A stretch of 38,473 bases of DNA from a virus (IMGVR_UViG_3300042924_001028:1-38473), one strand, 5' to 3'; positions 11,701 through 20,556 are shown, counted from the first letter of the stretch. Notes: a model not told the origin generated them from the letters alone. Numbers and translations: made by a program.

Positions 11701-12162
11701 TTCAAACCAATTTTGGTTAGCAGGGTCGTTCCATAATATAGGAAGATTGCTTAGATTTACACCATTTAGATCAGTTATGCTTTGGCTAGTTGTGATGCTA
11801 GTAACTTTTAAAACACCCTCAGCACATAGATTGCGTTTTGGTGTGTAACTTACTAGATTCGCGAGTTTGATGACGCTATCACGGCGTTCTGCTGTATCGA
11901 TAAAATTTTCACGGGCATTTAAGTCATTTCTAAATGCTAGACCTTGACCCATGAACGCCATGACATCAAGCAATGCGATAAATTCACTGCTCTCAATGTA
12001 GTCGTTATATGTTTCTGGATAATAGACACGCAGGTAGTCGATGAAACTCTTACGTAATGTCTCGTAATCATAACTTCGGAAGTCGGCCTCACGAAAAGTT
12101 TGATAGATTGCTTTCCAATCGTTGACCCCGAATAATGCTGCCTGTCTTGAACTTGTAGCCAT
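8794..12162 (-). CDS. 6: Baseplate wedge protein, T4 gp6 family
   Basis: A 1122-residue protein. The N-terminal part (FGVNDWKAIYQTF, then SSEFIALLDVMAFMGQGLAF and a Y-T-P-K-R-N segment near residues 60-115) is the most conserved region of T4-like gp6. In T4, gp6 forms the ring of dimers that joins the baseplate wedges and drives the change from hexagon to star shape. T4 gp6 is about 660 residues; this one is almost twice as long, with a large Asn/Thr-rich middle region. It lies between gp25 upstream and the giant wedge-region protein downstream, as in T4 (25-6-7). The ATG at 12162 is preceded by a GAGA-type ribosome site and by a GATAAATA late-promoter octamer 19 bases upstream. Confidence 0.88.
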   Translation of the reverse strand: MATSSRQAALFGVNDWKAIYQTFREADFRSYDYETLRKSFIDYLRVYYPETYNDYIESSEFIALLDVMAFMGQGLAFRNDLNARENFIDTAERRDSVIKLANLVSYTPKRNLCAEGVLKVTSITTSQSITDLNGVNLSNLPILWNDPANQNWFEQFNTIINAALVSTQRIGRPGNVSDILGVNTAEYSLQIPQNTLPIVPFTSTIDGQTMDFELVSVTSVDEDYLYEIPPAPTGRFNMLYRNDRLGFASANTGYFFYFKQGILNNYDFVLEQQIANQAVDINIQGVNNTDTWLYQLNDNNNTRILWEKVDNIYADAYLQTETSKKSIFSVNSRFNDQVTYIPVGTFRAYVRASNGLTYTIDQIEMQGISVAFTYISREGRAETLTVGLQLSQPVSNAQARESLPSIKQRAPTRYYTQNRMVNGEDYNNFPYTLYSSIIKSKAINRSSIGVSKNLDLLDPTGKYSSTNSIGNDGGLWIDDSNAYLELNVTNASSIIAFLTDTLSGALAENRAVQYYLNATGNPTNDHYKRFDISESSGTGTVYWNTSNVNGDNENGYFYILDNTIQTPVMIGTLASNNLLYVTKGALIKFIAPAGYYFDKNNRLVPGIASTADSTFIWTTVLNVVGDGSNAGQGNFSNGVGPVTLNGYVPNGAILTTVIPSFTNSLSVTIIQQAILQIELQRDFTLVFTNSVPINQERWSILGSAYPNWFVKFTNIAENKWSILLRSNRYYFGSVDETRFTYALNELVYDPFSGKILQDYINMLGVNTQPNSTSAIGKDTKVNIIGQTVQSDGYVNDFEVEVASSDVNNRVLVVNPDFFQEITGVTPGSANIGKYAFFELVEDAINLSRLQLLPSTDVIYSYALKSQIEVVKYDYPVGQLFYAYTDNKFYKTVQDVTVTQASYVLVEQTKYSVKPGRQGLSYQYRHNSNNTTRIDPATTNIIDLYVVTQAYYTQYQNYIQDTTDRVLEPSRPTINELSAAYGQIQDYKMLSDSVVLNSVVFKPLFGPKASPALQGTIKVIKTSDTTASDSEIRSAVLTAMNNYFDINNWNFGDTFFFSELSAYLHNECGELISSAVLVPNDPTQPFGTLYEIKCRPFEIFVNAAVADSILVISALTPDQLQVA

Positions 12163-12180
12163 AGTTTATCTCTAATTTAA

Positions 12181-12188
12181 TATTTATC
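12181..12188 (-). promoter_or_regulatory. Late promoter candidate GATAAATA before gp6
   Basis: On the minus strand the octamer GATAAATA differs from the T4 late consensus TATAAATA by one base. It sits 18 bases before the gp6 ATG and leaves room for a short leader with an AGAG ribosome site. The same octamer recurs at 20581, 20602 and 34460, and a gp55-like late sigma factor is encoded in the window. Confidence 0.55.
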
Positions 12189-12208
12189 AAACCTAAAAAA
12201 CCGAGTTT

Positions 12209-12661
12209 TTAAGATTGTACACGAGCTTGATTAGTACTGCTGTCGAAAAAGACGCTGAGTAAAAGAGCCTGATTAAAAGGTTGTACGCCTATCTGAACTT
12301 CCATCAATATGCCATTTTCTTGAGGGTATGCTTTTACATAATCTATTAATATTCTAGGATCTTGACTGGCCACTCGTCTGATTTCGTTATCTAATGCAAA
12401 TTGCATGTCAGGAGTGTTAGGTTCGAATACAAAATTCCATAATGTAGTACCATAACTAGGTTGTCCAACCTTTTCTCCTTGGCGTATGTTCAAAGCATTT
12501 ATAAAATCTCTGATAACTAAATTTTCATCGGTTAATTTAAACTTTTTACCAGGATTGATGGGGTTTATCATAGAACCCACACCGCCACCTGTGCCGGTGG
12601 GCGCATTAGTTGTTTTAGGCTGATTTGCGCCTATAGTGCTGAATCCTACATATTGTGACAT
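12209..12661 (-). CDS. 25: Baseplate wedge protein, T4 gp25 family
   Basis: A 150-residue protein, close in length to T4 gp25 (132). After a Pro/Gly/Asn-rich N-terminus, residues about 45-140 contain the hallmarks of the GPW/gp25 family: an N-x-x-I-R-Q-G-E segment, G-T-x-L-W-N-F-V-F-E, then D-N-E-I-R-R-V and the strand pattern I-x-x-Y-x-K-A-Y-P. gp25 joins the gp6/gp53 core bundle and is the site where sheath polymerisation starts. It is read just after the spike gene (16 bases between them). There is no Shine-Dalgarno sequence before its ATG; a late-promoter-like octamer ends five bases before it. Confidence 0.9.
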   Translation of the reverse strand: MSQYVGFSTIGANQPKTTNAPTGTGGGVGSMINPINPGKKFKLTDENLVIRDFINALNIRQGEKVGQPSYGTTLWNFVFEPNTPDMQFALDNEIRRVASQDPRILIDYVKAYPQENGILMEVQIGVQPFNQALLLSVFFDSSTNQARVQS

Positions 12662-12666
12662 ATTAG

Positions 12667-12674
12667 TATTTAGT
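12667..12674 (-). promoter_or_regulatory. Late promoter-like ACTAAATA abutting the gp25 start
   Basis: On the minus strand ACTAAATACTA lies just before the gp25 ATG. T4 late promoters read TATAAATA with initiation about six bases downstream, which would place +1 on or next to this ATG. The same ACTAAATACTA string precedes the portal gene. Confidence 0.45.
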
Positions 12675-12678
12675 TACT

Positions 12679-15600
12679 TTATGTGGCTGCCCCTATACCA
12701 GTAGCACTATCTCCACCTGCTACGTTAGGAGTTGTAGATGATGCTATAGCAGATGCTATAGCAGGATATTGGTTAGGTAAATCGTCAATTTGTGCTATTA
12801 TTGTTTCCCATTCTTCGATGGCAGCGTAATACTCATCTCTTGCTTCATCTATAGCAGGGTCGCCAGCCGGATAGTTAAACTGCGTAGTTAGGTATGCATC
12901 TAGTTTCGCTTCAATGTTTGCTTCAGCCGCTGATCTTTCTTTTGTCAATATATCTGATTCAGCGATATAATCTCTTCCCTGTTGTTCGATATCATCGATA
13001 GTGCCTTCTGCGGCTTCATCGATTTCACCGAATGTAGGTGTCGGTATTCCAGGATCACCCAATTGACTTGTTACAGCCTGTGTTATAGTGCTTCTATCCG
13101 TAGTGTTAAATCCAACACTAGGTATCTTTATTCCCGACCCAGGACTTGCTAATGAGGACATTGCGCTTTGCAACTCGCTTGCGGCTCCTGCAGGTAGACC
13201 CGCAGATAATAGACCCTTTAGTCCATCTCCTGAACTTGTTGCTTTGCTTAATAAGTCTGATGCATCTTTTGTGAGATTATCTACCCCAGTCAATGCTTTG
13301 TTGAACGATCCTGTTATAGCATCCTTCAATGTTCCAGTACCCGGTAAACTTGGTAATTCCCCAGTGGCTAGATTAGTCACAGCAGAAGCCATTCCTTGTC
13401 CGCCAGGCAGTTTAGACAAACCGCTTGCTACTGAAGAATTAACTGTTGATATCAATCCTGATTTAATATTACTTGCTGTCTGTGCTAAACCTTGTGCCGA
13501 TGTCAAAGAAGATGATAATGATGACGGGCTGGCAAATGCAGTGGCTACTGTGGTTGCAGTTTTTGATACAGCCGATAATTTACCAGTGACTGATGCTAAA
13601 GCGTTATTGCCAGTTACCGAGCCTAAAATAGTGCTGGCTTTCACTAAACTGTCAGCAACACTACCTGCATTGGGCAATATAGATTTTGCTTGATTTAACA
13701 GACCTCCGGCTGCGCCGCCTACCGCATCAACTAGTCCGCCTTGACCTAAAATAGAAGTACCTGTTTGTGATGCTATCTCATTGATGCTTGATTCTGAGGC
13801 AGCCATAGTATCTTCGGCCGATTTTTTAGCAATCTCAGTAAGATTCTGCGGCACACCTGCTTCTAATGACTTGAATGAGGCTTTGATTGCACTGAATGCA
13901 GATGCGGCTACACCTTTGGCTTGATCAATTACAGCATCAAGGCTGGGTGACTTGATAAGTGCATCTACTGAGTTCTGTATTCCACTTAAAGCCCCATCTA
14001 AGCCGTCGCCTATACCTGATGCAAAATTACCAGACGCAATATCTTTGATTACTCCATCTACTTCTCCGGCAACTCCGGCAATGGCTGCTCCTGGATTGCC
14101 TAATGATTTGACTGCATCTAATGTAGAGTTTAATCCGTTTTTAGTTGTGGCAAGAACTATGCCACCTATCTGGCTAGCGGTTTCGGCACCGCTTATAGCA
14201 CCTGCTGATTGCAATGATGTTTGAGCCTGTTGTAATGTCTTACTCAATGACGCACCTTGTGCAGGAACGCTTGATATCAATTGTGGCAATGACTGCGCAC
14301 CTTCTTGACCAGTAAACAAATTCTGTGTCAATGATTTAGAAACATTTCCAGTAGACTGAGCCAATGAATTAACTAATGCCGCGCTTCCGGGCTTGATAGT
14401 TCCCGCTTGCTCAAGTTGAGTTGCTGTCAATGCATATTTACCTACAGCAGCCTGAACACCTTGTGCTGTTTGTCCTATCGCGGTACCTTGTGTTACTGCA
14501 CTTGCTAACGGTCCTACTGATGCTTGCTGTGCTACCGATCCTGCTATGGCACTTGTGACATCAGAGTTTAGGGCCTTAGTAGCAGCCGGTATGCTAGGCA
14601 CTGATGCTGCCGTAGCCGCGCTTACTGGGTTATCTAAGGCTGCCGCCGCAGCCTGATTTGTGTTTTGTATGCTAGCGGGAGGTGCTGCCGGTAAATTGCC
14701 ATCAGCAGTCACATCTGTTTTAACGTCTACACCTTGACCTGCATTAGACCACGGTGCGTGTGCTGGGGCGCGACTAGTGATGCTTACTAATTTACCCGGT
14801 GCTGCCAAGAATCCTTTTTGCTGATCGAACAATGTGTCTGTATGTAATATCTTATCGATAGCAGGAACTTCTTGTGGCTTAGTACCTGTCTGACCCGAAT
14901 TAAGATTAACTTTACTTCCATTTACATAAGCGATAGCACTACTTGCCATGCTAATATCACCACCGCTTTCCATGCTCATAGCACCAGCAACTTTCGTCAA
15001 ATGTTTACCTTGAGTAAACACACCATAATCTGTTCCAACTCGACCTTTGAATTCTTTTTCACTATTGAATTGTATATTCTCACCTTGTAGATTTAGATTC
15101 TTAGTGGCATGTATGTTTACGTTGTTGTCTGCGTGTAAGTTTAAGTCACCTTGTGTGCGCAAGTTGATACTATTAGTAGAATAGATATCTACTGTGCCCT
15201 CTTTACCTAATTCAATATAACTTTGACCATTACTATGAAGTATCATCAATACTTGACCATCATCACTCATCAATATCTGATGACCTAACGATGTACGTAT
15301 TCTTACCAATTGATCACGTCCAATGATATCACCGTCATCCATGACGATGCTGTGACCACCTCTACGTGCTACTACTCGTAATTGAGCAGCCTTATCACCT
15401 TTTAAGTTATCTGCAATAGTCTTATCATCAAATCCACCTTCATAGATAGGTCTGCCTGGTGTACTTATGCCCCACCCAACTCTTGAAGGAGTCTCACGTT
15501 GTGAACTTGAACCGATAGGTCCTCGTACTGGATCACGTAATATACCCTGCTGAAACATGATTGCGGATGTATAACTGTGTATAGGCTTAGGTGCAGTCAA

Positions 15601-16134
15601 GTATTCACTACTGTCTGCTACACCTTTGTTATTTGTATTGATGTTGGTGACCGGTAATCTTAACGCACCACCGTAACTTTGCGCTTCACCTTCGTTTGGT
15701 ATGATATTATCTGTAGCGCCTATAGCGGGAACCATTTGCAATGCTTCTGGTTCTGGTACACAACCTATGTAATAACCATAGTTCATGTCACCATCTACGA
15801 ACACACATAATACAGTAGTGCCTATGTCGGGTGGACTCATCCACATACCATAACTGCTTGGGTTAGTCTTATATGTACCTAAATCATCATTGCTAGCATC
15901 AGGTCTTGTGAAACCAAAGAAAGGACTTAAGAATCTTACCGGTCTCCAGTTGTCTTTGTTTTCAGGATCTAAGCCGCTGTTGTCAGTAATATATACCATT
16001 ATCTGACCCATGCGTTTAGGGTCAACATTATCTTTGACTATTGCTAATACAGGCGTCAGACGTGGATTGGCGCCGCCCGAATCAGGGCTACTGCGCTTTA
16101 GCGAGCCTTTCGGCTTGATTATGTCTTCTGCCAT
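12679..16134 (-). CDS. 5: Baseplate central spike, gp5-like OB fold plus beta-helix, no lysozyme
   Basis: A 1151-residue protein. Residues about 24-140 form an OB-fold domain as in gp5/VgrG spikes (R-M-G-Q-I-M-V-Y, then P-P-D-I-G-T-T-V-L-C-V-F-V-D-G-D). Residues about 250-440 carry gp5-type C-terminal features: RRGGHSIVMDDGD, then short strand repeats such as SINLRTQGDLNLHADNNVNI that fit a trimeric beta-helix needle. T4 gp5 has a lysozyme domain between these parts; here the segment between them has no recognisable lysozyme signature. The rest (about 480-1010) is a long Ala/Ser/Gly/Gln-rich low-complexity region, followed by an acidic, probably helical C-terminus. The ATG at 16134 has a GAGAGGA ribosome site. 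The long tail is unusual for a spike; it may be an extended linker or a tape-like segment. Confidence 0.8.
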   Translation of the reverse strand: MAEDIIKPKGSLKRSSPDSGGANPRLTPVLAIVKDNVDPKRMGQIMVYITDNSGLDPENKDNWRPVRFLSPFFGFTRPDASNDDLGTYKTNPSSYGMWMSPPDIGTTVLCVFVDGDMNYGYYIGCVPEPEALQMVPAIGATDNIIPNEGEAQSYGGALRLPVTNINTNNKGVADSSEYLTAPKPIHSYTSAIMFQQGILRDPVRGPIGSSSQRETPSRVGWGISTPGRPIYEGGFDDKTIADNLKGDKAAQLRVVARRGGHSIVMDDGDIIGRDQLVRIRTSLGHQILMSDDGQVLMILHSNGQSYIELGKEGTVDIYSTNSINLRTQGDLNLHADNNVNIHATKNLNLQGENIQFNSEKEFKGRVGTDYGVFTQGKHLTKVAGAMSMESGGDISMASSAIAYVNGSKVNLNSGQTGTKPQEVPAIDKILHTDTLFDQQKGFLAAPGKLVSITSRAPAHAPWSNAGQGVDVKTDVTADGNLPAAPPASIQNTNQAAAAALDNPVSAATAASVPSIPAATKALNSDVTSAIAGSVAQQASVGPLASAVTQGTAIGQTAQGVQAAVGKYALTATQLEQAGTIKPGSAALVNSLAQSTGNVSKSLTQNLFTGQEGAQSLPQLISSVPAQGASLSKTLQQAQTSLQSAGAISGAETASQIGGIVLATTKNGLNSTLDAVKSLGNPGAAIAGVAGEVDGVIKDIASGNFASGIGDGLDGALSGIQNSVDALIKSPSLDAVIDQAKGVAASAFSAIKASFKSLEAGVPQNLTEIAKKSAEDTMAASESSINEIASQTGTSILGQGGLVDAVGGAAGGLLNQAKSILPNAGSVADSLVKASTILGSVTGNNALASVTGKLSAVSKTATTVATAFASPSSLSSSLTSAQGLAQTASNIKSGLISTVNSSVASGLSKLPGGQGMASAVTNLATGELPSLPGTGTLKDAITGSFNKALTGVDNLTKDASDLLSKATSSGDGLKGLLSAGLPAGAASELQSAMSSLASPGSGIKIPSVGFNTTDRSTITQAVTSQLGDPGIPTPTFGEIDEAAEGTIDDIEQQGRDYIAESDILTKERSAAEANIEAKLDAYLTTQFNYPAGDPAIDEARDEYYAAIEEWETIIAQIDDLPNQYPAIASAIASSTTPNVAGGDSATGIGAAT

Positions 16135-16147
16135 GTATTAGTCCTCT

Positions 16148-18511
16148 CTAGTCTCTAGGGTTTAACGGTTCTAATGGTTCTGTTTTTAGATTTTCTAGTG
16201 CATCCGGGTCAGAATTTGATTCGCCGCCAACTGGATCTGCTGTTTGTGAACCTGCAGGAGAGTCGGCGCCTGCATCGAACGCAGTACCTATCAATGATAA
16301 TGTTTGACTGAATGTTCCGCTACTGAACACACTCTTGACTTCAGTAACTTCCCATATCACTGCACCTTGTGCCATATCTTTTATATACTGAGGATAATTT
16401 AAAAAGAAAATATTATCATTGATTTCCATCAATCCAGTACTATTTTTGTAATCAACTGCTTCTTTGAATGCTACCTCTATGAATACTTGTCCGCCTTGTG
16501 CGCTTATGCTATAGCCGTCTGTACCATAAAATTTATTATAAAAATCTGTTAGTGAAGTAGCAGAATCACGCATTAAATAATCAGGATCACCTAATATCTT
16601 TATAGTACCTTTGCTCCATGTTTCTTCATCTTGCAATGATGTGCCCAATTGATTTTGTGCTTCTAGACCAACACCCAATGCACCGGTTCTATCACCATTT
16701 GATCTAAGCCCGGGTGTTACACTAGTACCGCCGGCTGTCGCGCTACCTGCACTATTATCTTTTGCTCCCGGTGGCGGAGGATCAGCCCTCTGACCTTTAT
16801 TGTTTGCGGTCGCTTGAGTATTACCTGTAGCAGAACCCGAACCTTGCGCCGCTTGAGTATCTTGTCCAGGACGTTCCGCGCCCGGATTGCTGGTAGCACC
16901 TACAGGTTTGAAATCTTTTTTAGGTACACCTAATACTGTATTAAAGAATACGTTATTGAATGTCAAACTATAATCTAATATCTCGCTGTTCTGACCAGTG
17001 AAATAATAATCATAACGTTTGTGCGGGCCATAATATCTTGACGTATCCGGAGCGAATGGAGTCATCACGCTAGGTACATCATATACTGTTATTACAAACA
17101 CTTGTTCATAAGCCCAATCTTGTAATTTAGGATCCCAAGTAACACTAACAATATCTAAGTTCACAGCAAAGTATGCCAGTGGTACTGGGTTGTCTCTGAC
17201 TACTTGAGGATTGTTCTTTTGACCCGGATCTGGTTGTTTTGCATTAGTATAGACAGAATTCATAGACTGTTCAATATAAGAACTTTTCTTTACTATCTGT
17301 TCTATTGCTGAGATAATGCTAGTGTCATTATTAAAATTAAACATTCTCTCGTTTGGATCAGGTGGTTTAGTTCCTTGACTATCATTCGATTCTGTCGTAG
17401 TTTTTGCACCTGAACCGGGCCATCTAGATTTATCAAGATCAGACTTAGTTACGATTGACGCTTTACCTATTCTTTGAAATGCATCCCCTAGATATTCTAC
17501 TCTATAGACATTAGGAAATGTAGCATCAGCCGGATCTTTGTTTACCTTGTCTTGTTCCATCTTGTTTAATTTAGTAAACAAGCCTTCAGGTCCTTGAAGT
17601 GCATCATCTACAGTAGCACCTTGAATCTTGAGACCAGTTGCCATTCTGCCGCGTTTCACACCCAACAGTGCTTGTGCATTCATACCGTGTGCTTCAACTG
17701 TATAAACAACACTTTTGCCATCTAATTTGAAAGTGATATTAGTGATACCTATATCGTAAAAATTTTCAAATAATGCGTCTGTGCCGGCAGGATCTATGGG
17801 GCTTCCGTATAATTCATCTTGTGGCATTATAAGATTACCATTGATGTCGTAACCGTAAAATCTTAATCCTAATATAAAAATCTGTTTGAAATCATTGCTT
17901 AGATTTTTATAACTTGTGCTATCAGAATATTGCTTTAACGCATCTGTTGCTTTTTTCAAGTTTGTTAGAAAACTAAATCCATATGGCTCAGTAATTTGAA
18001 ATCTAACTTCTGTTACTGCGCTGGTCGCGCTGCCAATCGCTTTAGTTCCTATTGTTGTTAAGAAGTCTAGATTATCAATATAATAATCTAACTCAAAACC
18101 AGGCGCTCTTCTTTGTGTAGTATTATTGATACCACCTGATTGTGCTATCAAATACGCACCGGGACCCACACTTGATGTTTCTGTTGGCGGACCAGCAAAT
18201 GATAATGCATCTATTTTTTGTCTACCATTATTGACGAACGCTTCATATGCGTCTGGTGTTATAACGTATAGTGACAAGTTATATGTGTAACTAGCAAGTT
18301 TAGACAATGGATTGTATAATCTTTTACCAGGACGACCTGTGCCGCCTAATCCACTTGGTCCAGGACTTGCTACTGTGCCGGTGGCTCTTCCAGTACTTGA
18401 TATAGTAGTTGCTACACCACTACCTCTCGCTATCACATTTTGTGGTTGATTTAGATAGGTTTTAGCGAGATTATTAAGATCATCGTCAACCTGATTTACA
18501 TTAGATGCCAT
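16148..18511 (-). CDS. Putative baseplate hub structural protein
   Basis: A 787-residue protein encoded directly upstream of the spike gene in the same transcription direction. The N-terminal half has hub-like features: LASYTYNLSLYVITPDAYEAF near residue 72, F-I-L-G-L-R-F-Y-G-Y-D-x-N-G near 215, and V-Y-T-V-E-A-H-G near 270. Residues about 360-400 and 545-620 are Pro/Gly/Asn/Gln-rich linkers. A second folded part (about 640-745) contains IKILGDPDYL, which resembles beta-rich tail-hub domains. Position next to the gp5-like spike suggests the gp27 role, i.e. the hub on which the spike sits, but I do not recognise it firmly as gp27. The start at 18511 follows the gp53 stop by three bases; the ribosome site is weak. 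Confidence 0.5.
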   Translation of the reverse strand: MASNVNQVDDDLNNLAKTYLNQPQNVIARGSGVATTISSTGRATGTVASPGPSGLGGTGRPGKRLYNPLSKLASYTYNLSLYVITPDAYEAFVNNGRQKIDALSFAGPPTETSSVGPGAYLIAQSGGINNTTQRRAPGFELDYYIDNLDFLTTIGTKAIGSATSAVTEVRFQITEPYGFSFLTNLKKATDALKQYSDSTSYKNLSNDFKQIFILGLRFYGYDINGNLIMPQDELYGSPIDPAGTDALFENFYDIGITNITFKLDGKSVVYTVEAHGMNAQALLGVKRGRMATGLKIQGATVDDALQGPEGLFTKLNKMEQDKVNKDPADATFPNVYRVEYLGDAFQRIGKASIVTKSDLDKSRWPGSGAKTTTESNDSQGTKPPDPNERMFNFNNDTSIISAIEQIVKKSSYIEQSMNSVYTNAKQPDPGQKNNPQVVRDNPVPLAYFAVNLDIVSVTWDPKLQDWAYEQVFVITVYDVPSVMTPFAPDTSRYYGPHKRYDYYFTGQNSEILDYSLTFNNVFFNTVLGVPKKDFKPVGATSNPGAERPGQDTQAAQGSGSATGNTQATANNKGQRADPPPPGAKDNSAGSATAGGTSVTPGLRSNGDRTGALGVGLEAQNQLGTSLQDEETWSKGTIKILGDPDYLMRDSATSLTDFYNKFYGTDGYSISAQGGQVFIEVAFKEAVDYKNSTGLMEINDNIFFLNYPQYIKDMAQGAVIWEVTEVKSVFSSGTFSQTLSLIGTAFDAGADSPAGSQTADPVGGESNSDPDALENLKTEPLEPLNPRD

Positions 18512-18514
18512 CTA

Positions 18515-18829
18515 TCAAATACCTAACGCCTGCTGTAATGTTGTTAATTTAGGAACATAGAATTCTATGCCTGCTTTGAAATCAAAATAAGGATCAAACC
18601 CTAATCTGTTTGGATTACGTGCGGCAAATACCCACCAAAGTCTGCTATCATTATACAAGTCATTTGCTAATAGATCAGGACGATATTCATAGACAGCAGG
18701 CAAAGTATATAATACATCACTAGGTTGGCTAGGTATAGGTCTATTGACCATGAAGTCTAAAAACTTATTATTGAATACTCCTGTATTCTTATAAGGACTT
18801 GTTCTTGGATATAAACTATTTGTTGGCAT
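18515..18829 (-). CDS. 53: Baseplate wedge protein, T4 gp53 family
   Basis: A 104-residue protein with the conserved gp53 core: Y-E-Y-R-P-D-L-L-A, D-S-R-L-W-W-V-F-A-x-R-N-P-N and, near the C-terminus, F-D-F-K-A-G-I-E-F-Y-V-P. This LysM-like region is shared by gp53 proteins, which clamp the inner wedge complex together with gp6 and gp25. T4 gp53 is about 196 residues, so this is a short form covering the core only. Its ATG overlaps the stop of the upstream gene (TAATG), and the GGAGG inside the end of that gene would serve as ribosome site, so the two are probably translationally coupled. Confidence 0.82.
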   Translation of the reverse strand: MPTNSLYPRTSPYKNTGVFNNKFLDFMVNRPIPSQPSDVLYTLPAVYEYRPDLLANDLYNDSRLWWVFAARNPNRLGFDPYFDFKAGIEFYVPKLTTLQQALGI

Positions 18830-20556
18830 TACCAGAATCCTCCACCTGCACGTTTCACTCCTTGTAATAATGAACCGTTAGCATAGTCTTTCACGCTAAA
18901 GTTATTGCTGATTTCATATCTACTTACTATCGGTATCGCGCTTATATTAATATTAATCTTAGTAGGAACATACGTAGGTTCTACTGTACCCGGTGGTACT
19001 GGACTGTTGAAACGATTAGAACTACCAAAACTATATCCCTGAGATGTGCCGCCTGGTTGCAATCGTAATCCTAATGCACTACCTACGCTAGCGATACCTT
19101 GACCCAATCTATCAGTAGCCATATTTTTCAACATAGAACCTATCGATGTATTTGTGGGTTTGGTTATATCTGCTGTCTGTGCCCTAGATTGTCCGGCTTC
19201 TTCGGTCAATGATCCGGCTCTTATATAGTCTACATCATTGGGTAAACTATATGTGAAATTAGTTATGGCTAATGGATGGGCATTGAATTGAAATTCACCT
19301 AATCCAAAAAGATAGCATAATGGGGGCGGTGTGCCTGGTTTAGGATCAAAATCTTGACCATAAAACATCTTAGTGACTGAGCGCAAGAAATGAATCACTG
19401 CCAATAGATATCTTGCTTCTTCTGTATCTTGTGCTGTGAAATCACATGTTATGCTTATTGTATCTACATAACTATTCTCATATTGAAATATCTTGTAATT
19501 GCTATGCACTGGTGCATTGGACTGATAGTTAGCACCATAAGTGACATTCACTGCGGGTGTGTAGGGGAAAACGATTCCATCAGTACCTCTTAATGGTGCT
19601 AATAGTTCGTTTGATTCATCCTTATAAAGATAGTATGCTCCGGGACTTAAACTCAAGCGAACTCTCCAGTCTGCTTTTTGTTCAAAGTTTGTAGTATCTT
19701 GCAACGTTGCTTGGGCTCTAGTGGTATTCACATCGCCCGGTAAACCTTGATTTGTGTTGTCTACGGTCTGGTATATTTGACCTGTTTCTGGGTTTATAGC
19801 GAATCCTTGCACAACAGTTCCGTCGTCTCCTAATAGGGGAATACCTGCTTGAGCACCTACGGAAGCAGGGTCAGGGCTGTTTTGACCTTGATTCTGATTA
19901 GGTTGTTGTTCTGCTTGCTTTTGAGGTTTAGGATTGAGTACATCGTTTAATAATGAAACCCCGCCGACGACTGCCACAGCAGTTGCTGCCGTTCTAAGTA
20001 TGCCGCTAGATGAGGATTGCTGTTGCGGTACGCTAGGGTTAGTGGTAGTCTGTGGTGAAGTGACAGGGATAGGATCAGGTGTTTGGTTAACAGTTATTGG
20101 TACAGGCTGCGGTGCAATAACGACTGTAGGAGGAACCACTGGGTTGGCTGGAAGTCCCGGGGCAATTGTAGGTGATCCAGAACTTAATGAGTTTTCTATC
20201 CTAATGAATTGATCTTTTACACCATCTATTACATTAATGATTTCTTGGGGCGTGAACGTTGTAAGTATATAACCAGGCGGTATAAAAGGCTGAAGTTCTT
20301 GTGCTAATTCAGGAAAATCAGATGCATTTACAGTTGTATTAAGGGCAATGCTTACCGGAATTCCGGCTTGATTGGCTGCTTCATTGGCTGATTCTTTTAA
20401 AAAATCTATACCTAGTTCCAATGCTCCTATACCACGATTGAGATTATCTCTATCGTCCGCCGTAGTGGGAGGATTATTAACATTATATTCTCTAAAAGCA
20501 CCCGGTAGTGCTCCTTGCACTTTTTGCGGAAATGTAAGTGTGTTATAGTCTGCCAC
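18829..20556 (-). CDS. Baseplate tail-tube cap/tube initiator, gp48/gp54-like
   Basis: A 575-residue protein beginning with GTG at 20556, preceded by a GAGGGG ribosome site. The C-terminal half (about 290-575) is like the marine T4-type gp48/gp54 baseplate proteins: V-F-P-Y-T-P, H-S-N-Y-K-I-F-Q-Y-x-N-S, F-T-A-Q-D-T-x-E-A-R-Y-L-L-A-V-I-H-F, L-P-N-D-V-D-Y-I-R-A and a final GGGFW. These proteins cap the hub and start tail tube assembly. The N-terminal half is different: residues about 120-185 are Pro/Thr/Val/Gln-rich, followed by an apolar stretch (ILRTAATAVAVVGGVSLL) and a Gln/Asn-rich linker. It is the first gene of the leftward baseplate block. Whether it corresponds to gp48 or gp54 cannot be settled by eye. 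Confidence 0.55.
   Translation of the reverse strand: MADYNTLTFPQKVQGALPGAFREYNVNNPPTTADDRDNLNRGIGALELGIDFLKESANEAANQAGIPVSIALNTTVNASDFPELAQELQPFIPPGYILTTFTPQEIINVIDGVKDQFIRIENSLSSGSPTIAPGLPANPVVPPTVVIAPQPVPITVNQTPDPIPVTSPQTTTNPSVPQQQSSSSGILRTAATAVAVVGGVSLLNDVLNPKPQKQAEQQPNQNQGQNSPDPASVGAQAGIPLLGDDGTVVQGFAINPETGQIYQTVDNTNQGLPGDVNTTRAQATLQDTTNFEQKADWRVRLSLSPGAYYLYKDESNELLAPLRGTDGIVFPYTPAVNVTYGANYQSNAPVHSNYKIFQYENSYVDTISITCDFTAQDTEEARYLLAVIHFLRSVTKMFYGQDFDPKPGTPPPLCYLFGLGEFQFNAHPLAITNFTYSLPNDVDYIRAGSLTEEAGQSRAQTADITKPTNTSIGSMLKNMATDRLGQGIASVGSALGLRLQPGGTSQGYSFGSSNRFNSPVPPGTVEPTYVPTKININISAIPIVSRYEISNNFSVKDYANGSLLQGVKRAGGGFW

Noticed and set aside
13088-13693. 201-codon plus-strand frame
   Set aside because: It lies antisense to the Ala/Ser/Gly-rich part of the spike gene; low-complexity sequence keeps the opposite strand open. 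No ribosome site or family resemblance.
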